Source: Globisporangium splendens (taxonomy: Eukaryota; Oomycota; Peronosporomycetes; Pythiales; Pythiaceae). Taken from it: DNA of 64,000 nt. Numbering within the stretch: position 1 is the stretch's first letter; each line of letters opens with the position of its first letter. Location: positions 62,001 through 126,000 of the forward strand of contig VFIW01000051.1 of the NCBI GenBank assembly GCA_006386115.1. Reading direction: 5' to 3'. The translations under genes were made by a program, and so were the position numbers. Below, piece by piece: positions 1 to 11,757 of this stretch. A model generated the notes under the pieces. That model had not been told where the DNA came from, made no database searches, and saw only the letters and a list, made by a program, of their open reading frames with translations.

Positions 1-1
1 C

Positions 2-1863
<1,862 letters not shown>

Positions 1864-2112
1864 TTGAAAACAAGGAGACAAGAGGGCAAGTGCAGTCGAT
1901 GATAGAAGAATCAACAGTATATAACGATTTGCTGCTGCCTAAAGTCCGCTAGACATCTTCGCGTCTTGTATATAAAGAGAGAAAGCAACGGGTACAGCAC
2001 AATACATTGCCTGCATTTATATCGAGTTCCTGGGTTTATACTGACTTTGTTTGCGAGGATTTTTGCCGAGGTTTTGTTTTTTTTCTCTTCTTTTTTGGCT
2101 CATTTTTCCAGT

Positions 2113-4664
2113 CTAGGTGGTCGCAATGCGCAGGTATTTCGCTTCGAGGATGAAGCGCAGCAGCTTCTTCTTGGTCACGACCGAGTCCGAGTTGTCACCG
2201 TCGTCATTCTCGTCGTTCGCGAAATCCAGCGACAGCAGGTCAAAGAGTTCCAGCCGTTCGCCTCCCGTCAGCTCCAGACCATTGCGCACCAGGCACCGCG
2301 AGAATGCGTCAAAGTCGTAGAAGTTGACGGTCTTATTACCAGCGCCACCGTTGGCTTCAGCGTCCAAGGCGTCGAAATGGCTCAGGACTTCCAGCCGCAT
2401 GCGCTCAAAGACCGAGTGCCAGAGCTCCATAGCGTTCTTGAGAAACGACTCGAGCTCGACTTGGTCGCGATCGAGCCCCAGACGGTACAACCGCTCAAGG
2501 AAGGCGACGTACTCAGCCGTCTCCTTCATTTTCACGGGGAATGTCAAGTTGCACGCATCGACGGCGTGCGTCGGCGTCAAGTACCGCACCAAGGCGCCAT
2601 TATTTGAAGTCTCGCCGCCAATGTACTCGGTCCACACAGAGATCATGGTCGCAAACGAGAGCGGCGGCTCCACGACATGGGACTTCTTCGTCGTGAACAA
2701 GCGCACGACGATCTTGATAAAGCGCTGGTAAAACGCAAACGCAAAGTCTTTCGACGGTCTTCGCAGCTTGTCAGCACCGAAAACTCACGCAAAGAGTTCG
2801 CAGCGCGTGTGTTTGTCGATCGCAGTGTAGTGCACCAGAGACCGCTCGAGTTGCAGCGTGTGCATCACGGCGATCGACTTGATGCCGTACTTCCGCACTA
2901 GATAGTCCTTGGCGAGCGTCTTGAACGGCACGACGCGCTGGTTTGAGGCTGAGGTCGTCGTGTGCCGCAGAAAGCTCCACCGATCGTCATTCATAGCATT
3001 CTCACGCATTTGACTGCTGCCTGAAGCTGCTTCGGCTGTTGCATCGCGAGCGAACTGGAGATGCAGGATCGCGCTGAGCAAGTGGCAGACTTCCGACAAC
3101 GGAAACATCTCGAGTCCGGTAGTCGAGTTTCGAGTGGACAGCCGACTGCCAAAGTTGACGGCGTTCTAGCGCTTCACTGACCCAGGTCGCCTAGAAAACG
3201 ATTTCCGCGACGTTTTCCGCTTCTTGCTGTCATTGTCCGAGTCCCGATCGGCGATCGGAGCTTCGCAAGGAGCGTCCTCTTTCTCGTCGTCTTCGTGCAC
3301 GAGTCGGTGTTTGCCGCAATGGCAGCCGCAGGACGCTGGGGCAACTGGCATCAAGTTGTGTAAATGATGGTTCCCCAAACTGGCGCGCATCATGAGTTCG
3401 TGGGTCTTTTCGACGCGTTTCACGGGGTTTTCGTATGCGCGCAGCTTTCTCCTCAGTTCCTGGGACAAGACTCCAGATAATCCATGGCTGTCCTTGAGCA
3501 GCGAGACTTCGACCGCGAGATCTTCGAGCAGTTCCATCACTTCGTGCACTTGGCGCCGATTTTCGCCTCGTTGGTGTGGAATCGCGCGAATCTCTTGCTC
3601 GCTTTATTGCCTTCGAGTTTGCCAGAAGCAGCTGAGCCAACGGGATCGTCGTCGTCATTGTCATCTTCGTCCTCCGGCGCCAGACCAAGTCGATCTTTCA
3701 GCTCGCCGACTAACATCTGCCAGCGCTTTCGTCGTTGCATTCGTCGCGTTCGAGGAGCGCGTCCTGGAGATCCTGGGACGCAACCAGCTGCAGATACTCG
3801 CGGAGAAACGCGCGGTGCTCCTTCTCGTCGAGCAGGTCAACAGCGATCGCGCACGTCTCGCCCAGTTCAGGGAGTGCCATTTCGGATGCTTTCTCCAGCA
3901 GCGTCGTCAGCACTCGGAGCGCGTCCTAAGGCGGGAGCGACTGGAACACGAGCAAGATCTATTCGCAGCAAAGCCAGAGATCGTAGTCGCTCGCCTGGAA
4001 ATCCAGTTTCCCCGTATTACCGACGTACAACAAATTGCGAATCTGTGGGAATTTTGGCGGGGATACTGACGGCGGTGGTTTTAGATCGATTGGATTCCGC
4101 GGTCCAGTGTCTTTATTGGAGCTAATTGATGCCTTGCGCTCATGACCATGCAGCCCTTGCTCCTGAACATGCAGTAGCTACTCGTGGAGCCGTTGGCATT
4201 CCGCTTTCGATGCTGCGGTCGTGAGCTTCAAGCTCTCTATCGCGTGCTGCTGCTCTGCGAGTGCGTGGAACCAGTGCTGTCCGTGCTCAAAGTAAAAGAG
4301 GAACCGGTTGCTGCTGCTGCTGAGGCTGTAGTATTGCAGCATTCCCTTTTGTTGTTCTCGCGTCCAGCACTGCTGCAAGTCGTCAAAATTCGAGTGCATC
4401 GATGCTCCGACCTCACTAAATGGTCCCAGACAAAGAACAAGTCAAGCCACCGACAATGAGGATGCGAGTGATATCGTAGGGAACCCAGTTGTTGGACATA
4501 CGTGATGACTTGATTGAGAAACGGGTACTGCTTCTCGACCGAGAGCCCGAATTGTTCAAGCGAACCGTACGCGATCGCCGACAGAAACGCGTTCGGTCGC
4601 GGCCACTCAGTGACCATAGCTGATGCGTATTCAACAAAGTCAGGATCAATTCCAAGGCGCAGAC
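2113..4664 (-). pseudogene. decayed multi-exon gene of unknown function, four in-frame TAGs and two frameshifts
   Basis: Protein-like sequence runs right to left across this stretch. The upstream part (about 4664-4500) reads through ...PDFVEYASAMVTEWPRPN. An intron with a GTATGT donor follows, then a coiled-coil-like stretch. The frame then meets TAG at 4180-4178, 3961-3959, 3928-3926 and 3168-3166, and after each stop the same frame keeps reading as plausible protein. Two one-base shifts are needed near 3730 and 3555. A good donor (GTGAGT) near 2787 leads to a last exon ending at 2113, with an EF-hand-like acidic C-terminal region. The family is not recognised. Unannotated introns could explain one of the breaks but not the whole set. 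The 5' end is uncertain and close to the divergent EF-hand gene. Confidence 0.6.
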
Positions 4665-4876
4665 AGAGTCTCAACCGAGAACGGCAGTTGTACACGCGCT
4701 TGCACCACGAGAACGTTCGACGCAAGGAAAAAGCGCTTTTGAGCGGTAGCGGCAGCAGCTCGAGGCTGCGCAACCTGCAGTCCAATGTTCGACACATTGA
4801 CTTGTCGCCGTCGCCGTTTTTACTCGAGAAACTCGGAGCCGATGCGTGCGTCGTGCGTGAGAACGAGCCACCCATC

Positions 4877-6103
4877 ATGACCAAGAAGAAGAAGAAGAAG
4901 AAGAAACCGCTCGTTTCATCTCAGTCGACGCCAATGCTGCGCGTTGCCAGCAGCAGTGCTAGTGGAACCAGCGAACAGGTTGATTTAGACCAGGACCAGA
5001 TAACTCCTCAGGACAACCAGTCGAACTTCAGCGCCACCAATGCACCCCACCACTCGATGCAGCAGCTCATGCAGCACTACGACGAGCTTTTCAAGCAGCA
5101 GCAAGCGGGAGTCGAACAAGTGCGTCGCCGCGCATCCAAGCTGCTTACGAGCGCTTCCTTAATGCTCACTAAGTCGGCTATTCCCCGCAAAGGCTCGTCC
5201 AGTAACTTGAGCGCAGCAGTGCCTTCGTCACCTGAGCTAGGTCCAGAGTGTCAACACCATCGTGAAGGTGACGAGATTCGGCTCAAGAAAGTCGCGAGCG
5301 CGCCTACAAACCGCGCCAGGTCGCTCTCCATGACGTCGACGATGGCCACCGGACGCTCCGTCACCTCGGCAACGTCAACGCGGTCGTCTTCCCCCAAGGC
5401 AACGTCCAAGAAGGAGAAGAAGAAGAATCCGAACAAGCTGGAAGCTACTGGCGCCGTCGAGACCTCTTTAGAGAAGAAGCAACGCATTCGATCCGATGCA
5501 GCGCTCTTACGGCAGGAGCGATTCGGTCCGTACACGCGTGACGACATCGTGAATATCTACCGCACGTTCCACAAGCTTGACAAGGACCACGGCGGATTGA
5601 TCACGCTGCGCGAGCTTCTCGACGGCGCGGGGCTCTTTGACGGCATGCTCCTGCAGGAGAACATCATGAGCATCTTCAGCAGCATCGACATTGACCAGAG
5701 CGGCCACATTGACCTCGAAGAGCTCTGTTCAGCGGTGTTTGGTGGCGCGCCACCCCACGTGCTGCAGGATATCTTCCGACTGTGCGAGCTGCTTGGTGCC
5801 GCGGAAAGGGCCAAGAAAGCGAAGAAGAAACATCTGTCGCCCGGACAAGTGAAGGAGTTGTACGCGCTTTTCAGCCTCTATGATCTGAATCGCGATGGCA
5901 ATATAGACGCCGATGGACTACTCAGCGCGCTGCGATACAATGAAAAGTTCTATGACAGCAGCTCGCGAAGCGGGAGCACGCAGGTGACGAAAGAAGACGT
6001 GGCGCGCATCATCGCGCGCTTTGATGTAAACACGAACGCGACGCTGGACATCAGCGAGTTCGTGGAGCTCTTCCGAGACGAGTCGTATAGATTTTGGCGG
6101 TAA
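4877..6103 (+). CDS. four-EF-hand calcium-binding protein
   Basis: Single-exon frame of 408 residues from ATG 4877. The N-terminus starts with a run of eight lysines, followed by a basic, Ser-rich, probably disordered 200-residue region. The C-terminal half carries four EF-hand loops: DKDHGGLITLRE (about residue 233), DIDQSGHIDLEE (270), DLNRDGNIDADG (334) and a weaker DVNTNATLDISE (381). The third loop looks fully canonical. This is a calmodulin/centrin-like tandem fused to a basic tail, so a Ca2+ sensor role is likely. The frame is open upstream to 4514 without another ATG, so 4877 was chosen; a spliced upstream exon cannot be excluded. No partner is evident. Confidence 0.85.
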   Translation: MTKKKKKKKKPLVSSQSTPMLRVASSSASGTSEQVDLDQDQITPQDNQSNFSATNAPHHSMQQLMQHYDELFKQQQAGVEQVRRRASKLLTSASLMLTKSAIPRKGSSSNLSAAVPSSPELGPECQHHREGDEIRLKKVASAPTNRARSLSMTSTMATGRSVTSATSTRSSSPKATSKKEKKKNPNKLEATGAVETSLEKKQRIRSDAALLRQERFGPYTRDDIVNIYRTFHKLDKDHGGLITLRELLDGAGLFDGMLLQENIMSIFSSIDIDQSGHIDLEELCSAVFGGAPPHVLQDIFRLCELLGAAERAKKAKKKHLSPGQVKELYALFSLYDLNRDGNIDADGLLSALRYNEKFYDSSSRSGSTQVTKEDVARIIARFDVNTNATLDISEFVELFRDESYRFWR

Positions 6104-6315
6104 AAGCGTGATGGTTGCTGGCAACTTAGTGTGAGTGTAGTTGAACTGTGCTGGCGCTGAAATTCAATAACCAGCCGCTTATCGGTGGCGAAAGCGCGTC
6201 GATTTGACCAGAGATTGTCATTGTTTGATTGGTTCCGACCCTACGGTTCGTTGGTCGCGGGTCACCCACCAGCGTTTCAACATGAAACGAGAGTGGCGAG
6301 ATTGGAATCGACCCG

Positions 6316-7392
6316 ATGTCTGCAGCAATGGGTCCAAGGCACACAAGCTATTCGTTCGCAGCGCGTGGTGCCTCGACAAGTGCGTGGCGTTTCGTGCCAA
6401 AACCTCTCGACTATGAGTACAGCGATGCGGATTCCAAACACTGCACATACGAACTACATCGCTCCAACCATATTGAGAACGACGACAATGCCGAAGAAGA
6501 CGCGCCTACCTATCATTGTGGCCGCTTTCTAGCCGACTTTGATGGCAAATATGTCGCCAATGTGGTACGGCAGCTGAATCGCGTTCGTGATCCGCTGCTG
6601 GACGTGAAACTCGTGTTTGGAACGAAATTGTTTCATCTCTATGGCTTGCGCACGGGAATCGTGTACGACGCGAAATTTCTACGCGACGTCGAGAAATCCC
6701 GCCACATTGTCTCGTCGTGGTCGAACATGTGCGATTTACAGAGTACGAGTCCAACGATTAAGGCGCTAGTCGAGTGCTTGCAGGAGAAGTCCGAGGAGGA
6801 TAAATCCACGGAGCGAGTTCTGCGAATGAACGTGTATGTGAAGTGTCGAGGCAACCGGCAAGACGACCTGAGAGTGTGCTACCGTCGCAACTTCCACGAA
6901 CCCTCGGGATGGACACTCGAGAGCGTGCATAAGAACACTCGACCGCGGTACGCGTTCGACATCTCGCTCAGCGATCAGGTCAATTTCCGGGTTCGAGGGT
7001 ATAAACAAATTGGAGTCGACGGGCATCGTGCTGATTGCATTGGACAAGAGCTGCACATCCAAGAGCTGATGGCGGAGAATATTACCAATGGTAGTTGCAA
7101 CAACTTTGATGTCGACATGCTCAGGACCAAAGTAGAGTTTGCCCAGCCGCTCGAGGCCTCGCGTTGCTTCCTAAAGCGTGCACGTATTGATTCAGTGCGA
7201 ATCCAGTCTGAAGTCGAAGTCCCGTACCAAGATCTCATGTTCACGCTGCGCACACTGAAAGACAACGAATTCCAGCTTGAAGTCCAGTCAACGGATCGTG
7301 ATGCAAATGCAGTGGTACCGTTGAGCGAGCGCTTTCGGGTACTAGTGGAGAGAATCCAGGGTGTACTGAATGCGTTCGCGGAGTCAGGTTGA
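6316..7392 (+). CDS. uncharacterised 358-residue protein
   Basis: One uninterrupted frame from ATG 6316 to TGA 7392; a second in-frame ATG lies four codons on. Composition is that of a soluble globular protein: no signal peptide, no membrane segment, charged throughout, and codon use like the neighbouring host genes. Cysteines are scattered without a metal-binding pattern. I do not recognise the family and assign no function. It follows the EF-hand gene on the same strand with 212 bp between. Confidence 0.75.
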   Translation: MSAAMGPRHTSYSFAARGASTSAWRFVPKPLDYEYSDADSKHCTYELHRSNHIENDDNAEEDAPTYHCGRFLADFDGKYVANVVRQLNRVRDPLLDVKLVFGTKLFHLYGLRTGIVYDAKFLRDVEKSRHIVSSWSNMCDLQSTSPTIKALVECLQEKSEEDKSTERVLRMNVYVKCRGNRQDDLRVCYRRNFHEPSGWTLESVHKNTRPRYAFDISLSDQVNFRVRGYKQIGVDGHRADCIGQELHIQELMAENITNGSCNNFDVDMLRTKVEFAQPLEASRCFLKRARIDSVRIQSEVEVPYQDLMFTLRTLKDNEFQLEVQSTDRDANAVVPLSERFRVLVERIQGVLNAFAESG

Positions 7393-7847
7393 TTAACACT
7401 TTTGAATGCTCTTTTTTGTGGATTTAGGCAGGAGAGTTATGCATGCACTCCAATAATATCAATATTTGTTGTGATTTTCCAAACACAGGGTGAGTTTTAT
7501 AGCCCCAGCAATGCATCAATTAATTGCAAAGCAGCAGATATCTGGTGTAAATTGCCGTTCCTGCACAACTGCAGCACGACTCGAGCGAAGAGGACATGTT
7601 GCGGTTCGCCAAGTCATGTTGAAGGACGCAGTCGGACAGGACAGATACAGCAACAAAGCAAGGTGACTCAACATGGTGTTTTCGTGTGTCCGACAAAGTT
7701 TTTAAAGCGCATTGAACTGATCTCTTGAAACCAGTTCTCTCATGTAATATGCAAAAGCAACGACAATTGTCTATCCCTGACACGTCCTGATCAGCCAATA
7801 AACCAGGCGCAACACAAGGAGAAAACAAAGCACACAGTTTCGAGCTT
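7393..7847. other. intergenic, no gene seen
   Basis: Only short, composition-driven frames occur here. The left arm of the inverted duplication begins at 7848. Confidence 0.6.
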
Positions 7848-9448
7848 CAGCCACGACTTACGCGCGACGAGTCTGGACACACGCCGACGTAGTGGGTGTA
7901 GTCGACGCATCCGACGCAACAGCAGACGACGACGACGACGTCGTCGTAGTAGTGGTCGTCGACGATGGAGGAGCACCACCCACACTGCCACCCGATGGTG
8001 GAGCGCCCATGCTGCCGCCGCCAAAGCCAGATCCATTTGGAGGAGCGCCACCCATGCTGCCCGATGGACCGCCGCTCACGCCGTTCGACTCATTCATCAC
8101 GCCGCCGTCAGCCGTCAACGTCGCCGCACCCGAGATGGCCTCGGCACGCGTCATGTCGACACCGATGGAGATCCACGCGAAGATGCCGTCTTCGACCGAG
8201 TCGCCGAGAAGCGCGTACTCGAGCATGGGGTCAAAGCCCGTGGCCGCCGACTCGCTCAGGATGCTGTCCGCCGAGTTGAGCGTCACGGTCTGCGTGTTGA
8301 CAGCGTACGTGGCCGTGGCGGCCACTTCCGTGAGCAGGTCCTGGTCGAAGAAGAGTTGGCCCGTGTGCGAAGACTTGGCGCCCGAGTACGTGTTGTTGGC
8401 GAGCACGGTGCCGCCGTGGGACCCCAAGACGTGGATGTGCGTGGTGCGACCGGTGTAATGGCCCGGGAAGGTGGTGATGAAGTTGACGAGTCCGTCGGCG
8501 TCCGTTGGCGCGAGACCGCGGTTGAAGGTCTTGTTGACGTTGGTCAAGTCGGTGCTGTCGCCGTTCCCGCTTGCGATCACGCCGGCGTAGACGCCCGTGG
8601 AGTTGCAGTGCCAGAAGTCCACGTAGAGGTCTTCGACGGCGGCGCACGTGTTGACGTCGATGAACTGGAGCTCCGCGTAGAGGTCGATGCCTGGCTGGTC
8701 TTCGCGGATGTCGTTGCGGATGAGCTCACCCGTGACGTAGTACGGTCCCTGGGTGACCTCGGGTTCGAGGACACATTTGGGGTCGGATCCGAAGAGCGTG
8801 GTCGGGTCGGTATTCACGGTGACATCGGTGAGGTTGGTCTTGTGGCTCACGGCGAGCACGTCCGCAGCCGCGAGGCGTCGACGCGCAGCGTGTTCTTGAC
8901 GGAGCTGCTGCACCTTGGCGGCGCGGCGGGCGACGGTGCGCTCCTGGAGCTTGCGGGCGTGGGGCGAGTTGGTGCAGGCCTTGAGGGATCGGTGGGCGTC
9001 AGCGTGGAAGAGCTTGCGGTGGGCTTGTTCGACGGCAGACTTGACGTGGTGGTGCTGACCAGGGTGGGCGGAGGCGAGGTCGGTGAGGGCGAAGGTGGCG
9101 GCGAGTGCGGCCGCGCCGAGGAGAGTCTTGAGTTGAACCATAGTTTCGCAAAGTTAGCGTTGGAGAAGTTGCGGCGTGTTTGTTTGCTTTTTTCAAGCTG
9201 AGTTGGCTGTTGAAGGCAAATTGGGAAATGAGTTGGGTGGTTTGGGAGCGAGTGGTTGCGTTTAACAGTTTTCTTTGCGTGAGCCAGACGCTCCAAGCCT
9301 GATCAGACACCAAGAGGTATCGTTGCTGTAAGCTCAGTAAATTTGTCCTGTCGAGATGAAAAACATGGGAGGGATTGCAATCGTCCATGTTTGAAAAACC
9401 GTCGGATTTTCTCATGACGTGTCGTGCATGATGCAACGAGAACCATTC
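7848..9448. repeat. left arm of 1.6-kb inverted duplication
   Basis: This arm is the reverse complement of 11758-13358 (paired coordinates sum to 21206). All long frames translate identically in both arms. The only difference found is one base in the GAC/GTC microsatellite of the dioxygenase C-terminus, which changes Thr to Ser. The arm contains the whole dioxygenase gene, 307 bp upstream of its ATG, and 10 bp past its stop codon. Confidence 0.92.
7858..9141 (-). CDS. secreted intradiol ring-cleavage dioxygenase, left copy
   Basis: 427-residue extracellular dioxygenase of the secreted fungal/oomycete intradiol family, which cleaves catechol-type aromatic rings between the hydroxyls using Fe(III). 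The first 25 residues form a signal peptide ending near ASA-HPG. The catalytic domain spans about residues 125-300. The expected iron ligands are visible: Tyr185 (WHCNSTGVY), Tyr229 (FPGHY), His235 and His237 (TTHIHV). The C-terminal 90 residues are Gly/Pro/Ser/Thr-rich and end in a Thr/Ser tract. The TAA overlaps a consensus donor GTAAGT, so a further exon is possible. The substrate is unknown; plant phenolics or lignin-like aromatics are an inference. The gene is transcribed toward 7858, away from its twin. Confidence 0.9.
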   Translation of the reverse strand: MVQLKTLLGAAALAATFALTDLASAHPGQHHHVKSAVEQAHRKLFHADAHRSLKACTNSPHARKLQERTVARRAAKVQQLRQEHAARRRLAAADVLAVSHKTNLTDVTVNTDPTTLFGSDPKCVLEPEVTQGPYYVTGELIRNDIREDQPGIDLYAELQFIDVNTCAAVEDLYVDFWHCNSTGVYAGVIASGNGDSTDLTNVNKTFNRGLAPTDADGLVNFITTFPGHYTGRTTHIHVLGSHGGTVLANNTYSGAKSSHTGQLFFDQDLLTEVAATATYAVNTQTVTLNSADSILSESAATGFDPMLEYALLGDSVEDGIFAWISIGVDMTRAEAISGAATLTADGGVMNESNGVSGGPSGSMGGAPPNGSGFGGGSMGAPPSGGSVGGAPPSSTTTTTTTSSSSSAVASDASTTPTTSACVQTRRA

Positions 9449-9634
9449 TGACCCATCTTCAATATTTTCGTGTTGCGGCAAACTGGACACAGACGGTGGA
9501 AGTCACAGAAGGGTTCACCACAACGTGTTGGTGCTGCGGAGACTAATAGCTAATCTGGATTATGGAAGTTGGAATCTGCATATTGCAATGCACTTGAAGT
9601 AAACCCACAACAATGGGAGAATGGTTGGACCCGC

Positions 9635-9719
9635 CGGGATGATGGTTTTGTCAATTTGGGACTGGTTGATGAGCCCCACGCTCATTAATTGGTCTCAAAT
9701 TGACGAAACCACCATCCCG
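9635..9719. repeat. 85-nt imperfect palindrome (foldback)
   Basis: The half starting GGGATGATGGTTTTGTC pairs with the half ending GACGAAACCACCATCCC. The inner segments TGATGAGC and GCTCATTA continue the pairing around a CCCAC loop. The whole could fold as one hairpin with a few mismatches, as in a tiny MITE-like foldback element. No flanking target-site duplication is visible. Confidence 0.7.
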
Positions 9720-10304
9720 ATTAACAGGAGAGAGCAATGCTGCGCAGTAGGCATAAGTATATACTTAAGTGCACGACAGAACTCTCATACGCTTCTTGTG
9801 CACTGTTTGCTGCGCAATTCAAACCTCCGAGCCGGTCAACCAGGACTGCTCAACTGAAGACTGGTAGCAGTAGCTCTACTTTATTCAAGAGACACACTTT
9901 CAAACCAACTGTACTCACCAAGGTGTCCACACTCGAACTTGAGTCCGTTGGACTCCCGCACGCCACATCTCAGCTGATCCGTATGGCTACACTTCCATGT
10001 TGCTTCACTGAAAATTAACTGCTTGATCCTACCCTAAACCTAACCTCGTGATTTTTTTCTCGCAGATGTTTGTTGGTTGCTTGCAAAAGCCTGTGCTTTG
10101 CGAGTCATGGCTTTGATGAGTCGATATTGGCAGTCCTTCTGTGGATGATCAACACCGCAGTGTTGTCTTTTGCCGCCGTATCGAGCAACTTCAACGTGAA
10201 AAGGCGCTAAAATTACTGCGCAGTCAAAAGACTTTCGGACAATTAAGCACGTTGAGAAAAGAGCTGCTCGCACGCACGACACCTGCCTGTACTTGTGGCG
10301 CCTC

Positions 10305-10340
10305 GTAATTGCTTTAGTTTTTAAAAACTAAAGCAATTAC
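10305..10340. repeat. perfect 36-bp palindrome
   Basis: GTAATTGCTTTAGTTTTT is followed directly by its exact reverse complement with no spacer. It lies near the centre of the spacer between the two dioxygenase copies, which have the same head-to-head symmetry. Confidence 0.9.
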
Positions 10341-11757
10341 AAACAGTGAAGCATGTGGAAAAAGAAAACTTGGTTTATGATACAGGGCATGCGCAGTTCA
10401 TGATCACCCTCATACAGGAAACGATCTGCGAGTAAGTTTCGATTGGTTGCTGGTTGCTGGTTGCGTATTTAATTGTGGAATTAGTCATGTCATGGCTACA
10501 ATTCGGAGCGACTACGACTTTATGACCGGCTTTGTCCAAAGGCTCAAATTCCAACAGATCCCGGCGGTCCATCAAGCCGTCTCAGCTTTTTCTAGACTTA
10601 CGTCGCGAAACCCAGCATCCAACAAACGCTCAGTGGGTAACAGCCAGTACTTGTGGACACTTCTGTGATTCCCACCGTGCACTTTGTAGGATCTACGCAT
10701 TGGAAAGATGCTTTCAGAATTCGCGTTGCATCACGCGCGACACACCAGGAGCTTGAACCAACACCAACCAACCCTGAAAGAGTGTGAAACACTAAAAAAA
10801 CCTCTACCTCCCCCAAGGGGAAGCACCTCGCTGCACTCGGTAGGTTGTGCGCTGCAAGCAGTGCGCTGAGGCTGCCGCAGGCAGCGTCGTCGTGTTCCAC
10901 TAAGTCTAACTGGCGCATTTATTTAAACCTTGAGCACATTTTTCAGTTTTTTCATGCACTTTTTAGGTTTTGTCGATAACGAGTCAAACGTCTGGCTACC
11001 TCATGAAGCTGCTAAACGGAATCGTTCGCAGATCTCCAGTGAAGCCAACTGACACACAAAGGCATCCAACTCAACGTTCGCCCGTGGGACTCACGCTTGG
11101 GCCACGTCAGATCTCATTTGGCAACCCCCAGTTTTCATCGTCCATGTGGGTGGAAGGTTTCACATGTCGTTCTCTCTTTCTGTATTGCATTGACTCGTTT
11201 GCAATCCCAGGTCGAATTCTGAGCGGCGGAATTGCATGGCTCCTGTCGCATCAGAAGAATTCTGTACAGCGGGAAGCAGCAGCCGACATACAGGCAGCTA
11301 CAATTTACACGGGTGCCAAATGTTTAATATCCCGGACTACCTTAGCTATCACTTGTAACTTGACGCACGTGAAGAAAAGGAGCTATGCACTCGCGACAGC
11401 TGCACACGAAACTCAAACCTGGTAATTTTTGCAACAGTGTAAGCGAGATGCTTCGACGAAACATCAAGAGGTAGCCAAGCGATGTACTCCACGTCCCACA
11501 ATTAGTTCCCAATATTGTCGAAATAGCCTTTTCAAATCCCTGCTCATTAAATAAAACGGCAAATGCCGACAGATCCCGGTGGTCATGCAACCTCTTCACG
11601 CGCAAGTTTACATTGCGATAGTCTCGCATTTTCATAATCACAGTACGATTACATGCAGCGCACGCGGTAACAACATTGCTCGACTCTTCCTTTTCTGGCT
11701 GCTCTCTCTCGCCATCTGGTTCGTGTGCGTGGCGAAGCACCAGACAGGATACGCTAG

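Larger units (their letters stand above)
9449..11757. other. 2.3-kb spacer between the inverted arms, no convincing gene
   Basis: Only short frames occur; the longest (minus strand, 11342-11782, 146 codons) resembles nothing I recognise and runs into the right arm. Two foldback sequences lie here and are listed separately. The sequence is AT-richer than the arms and looks non-coding. Confidence 0.6.

Noticed and set aside
4514..4876. N-terminal extension of the EF-hand frame
   Set aside because: Open but without an ATG, and overlapping the minus-strand protein-like segment at 4490-4664. Treated as 5' UTR or upstream sequence.
8356..9201. 281-codon plus-strand frame opposite the left dioxygenase (and its twin at 12005-12850)
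   Set aside because: It mirrors the dioxygenase in the GC-rich antisense frame and is duplicated only because the arms are. No independent features.
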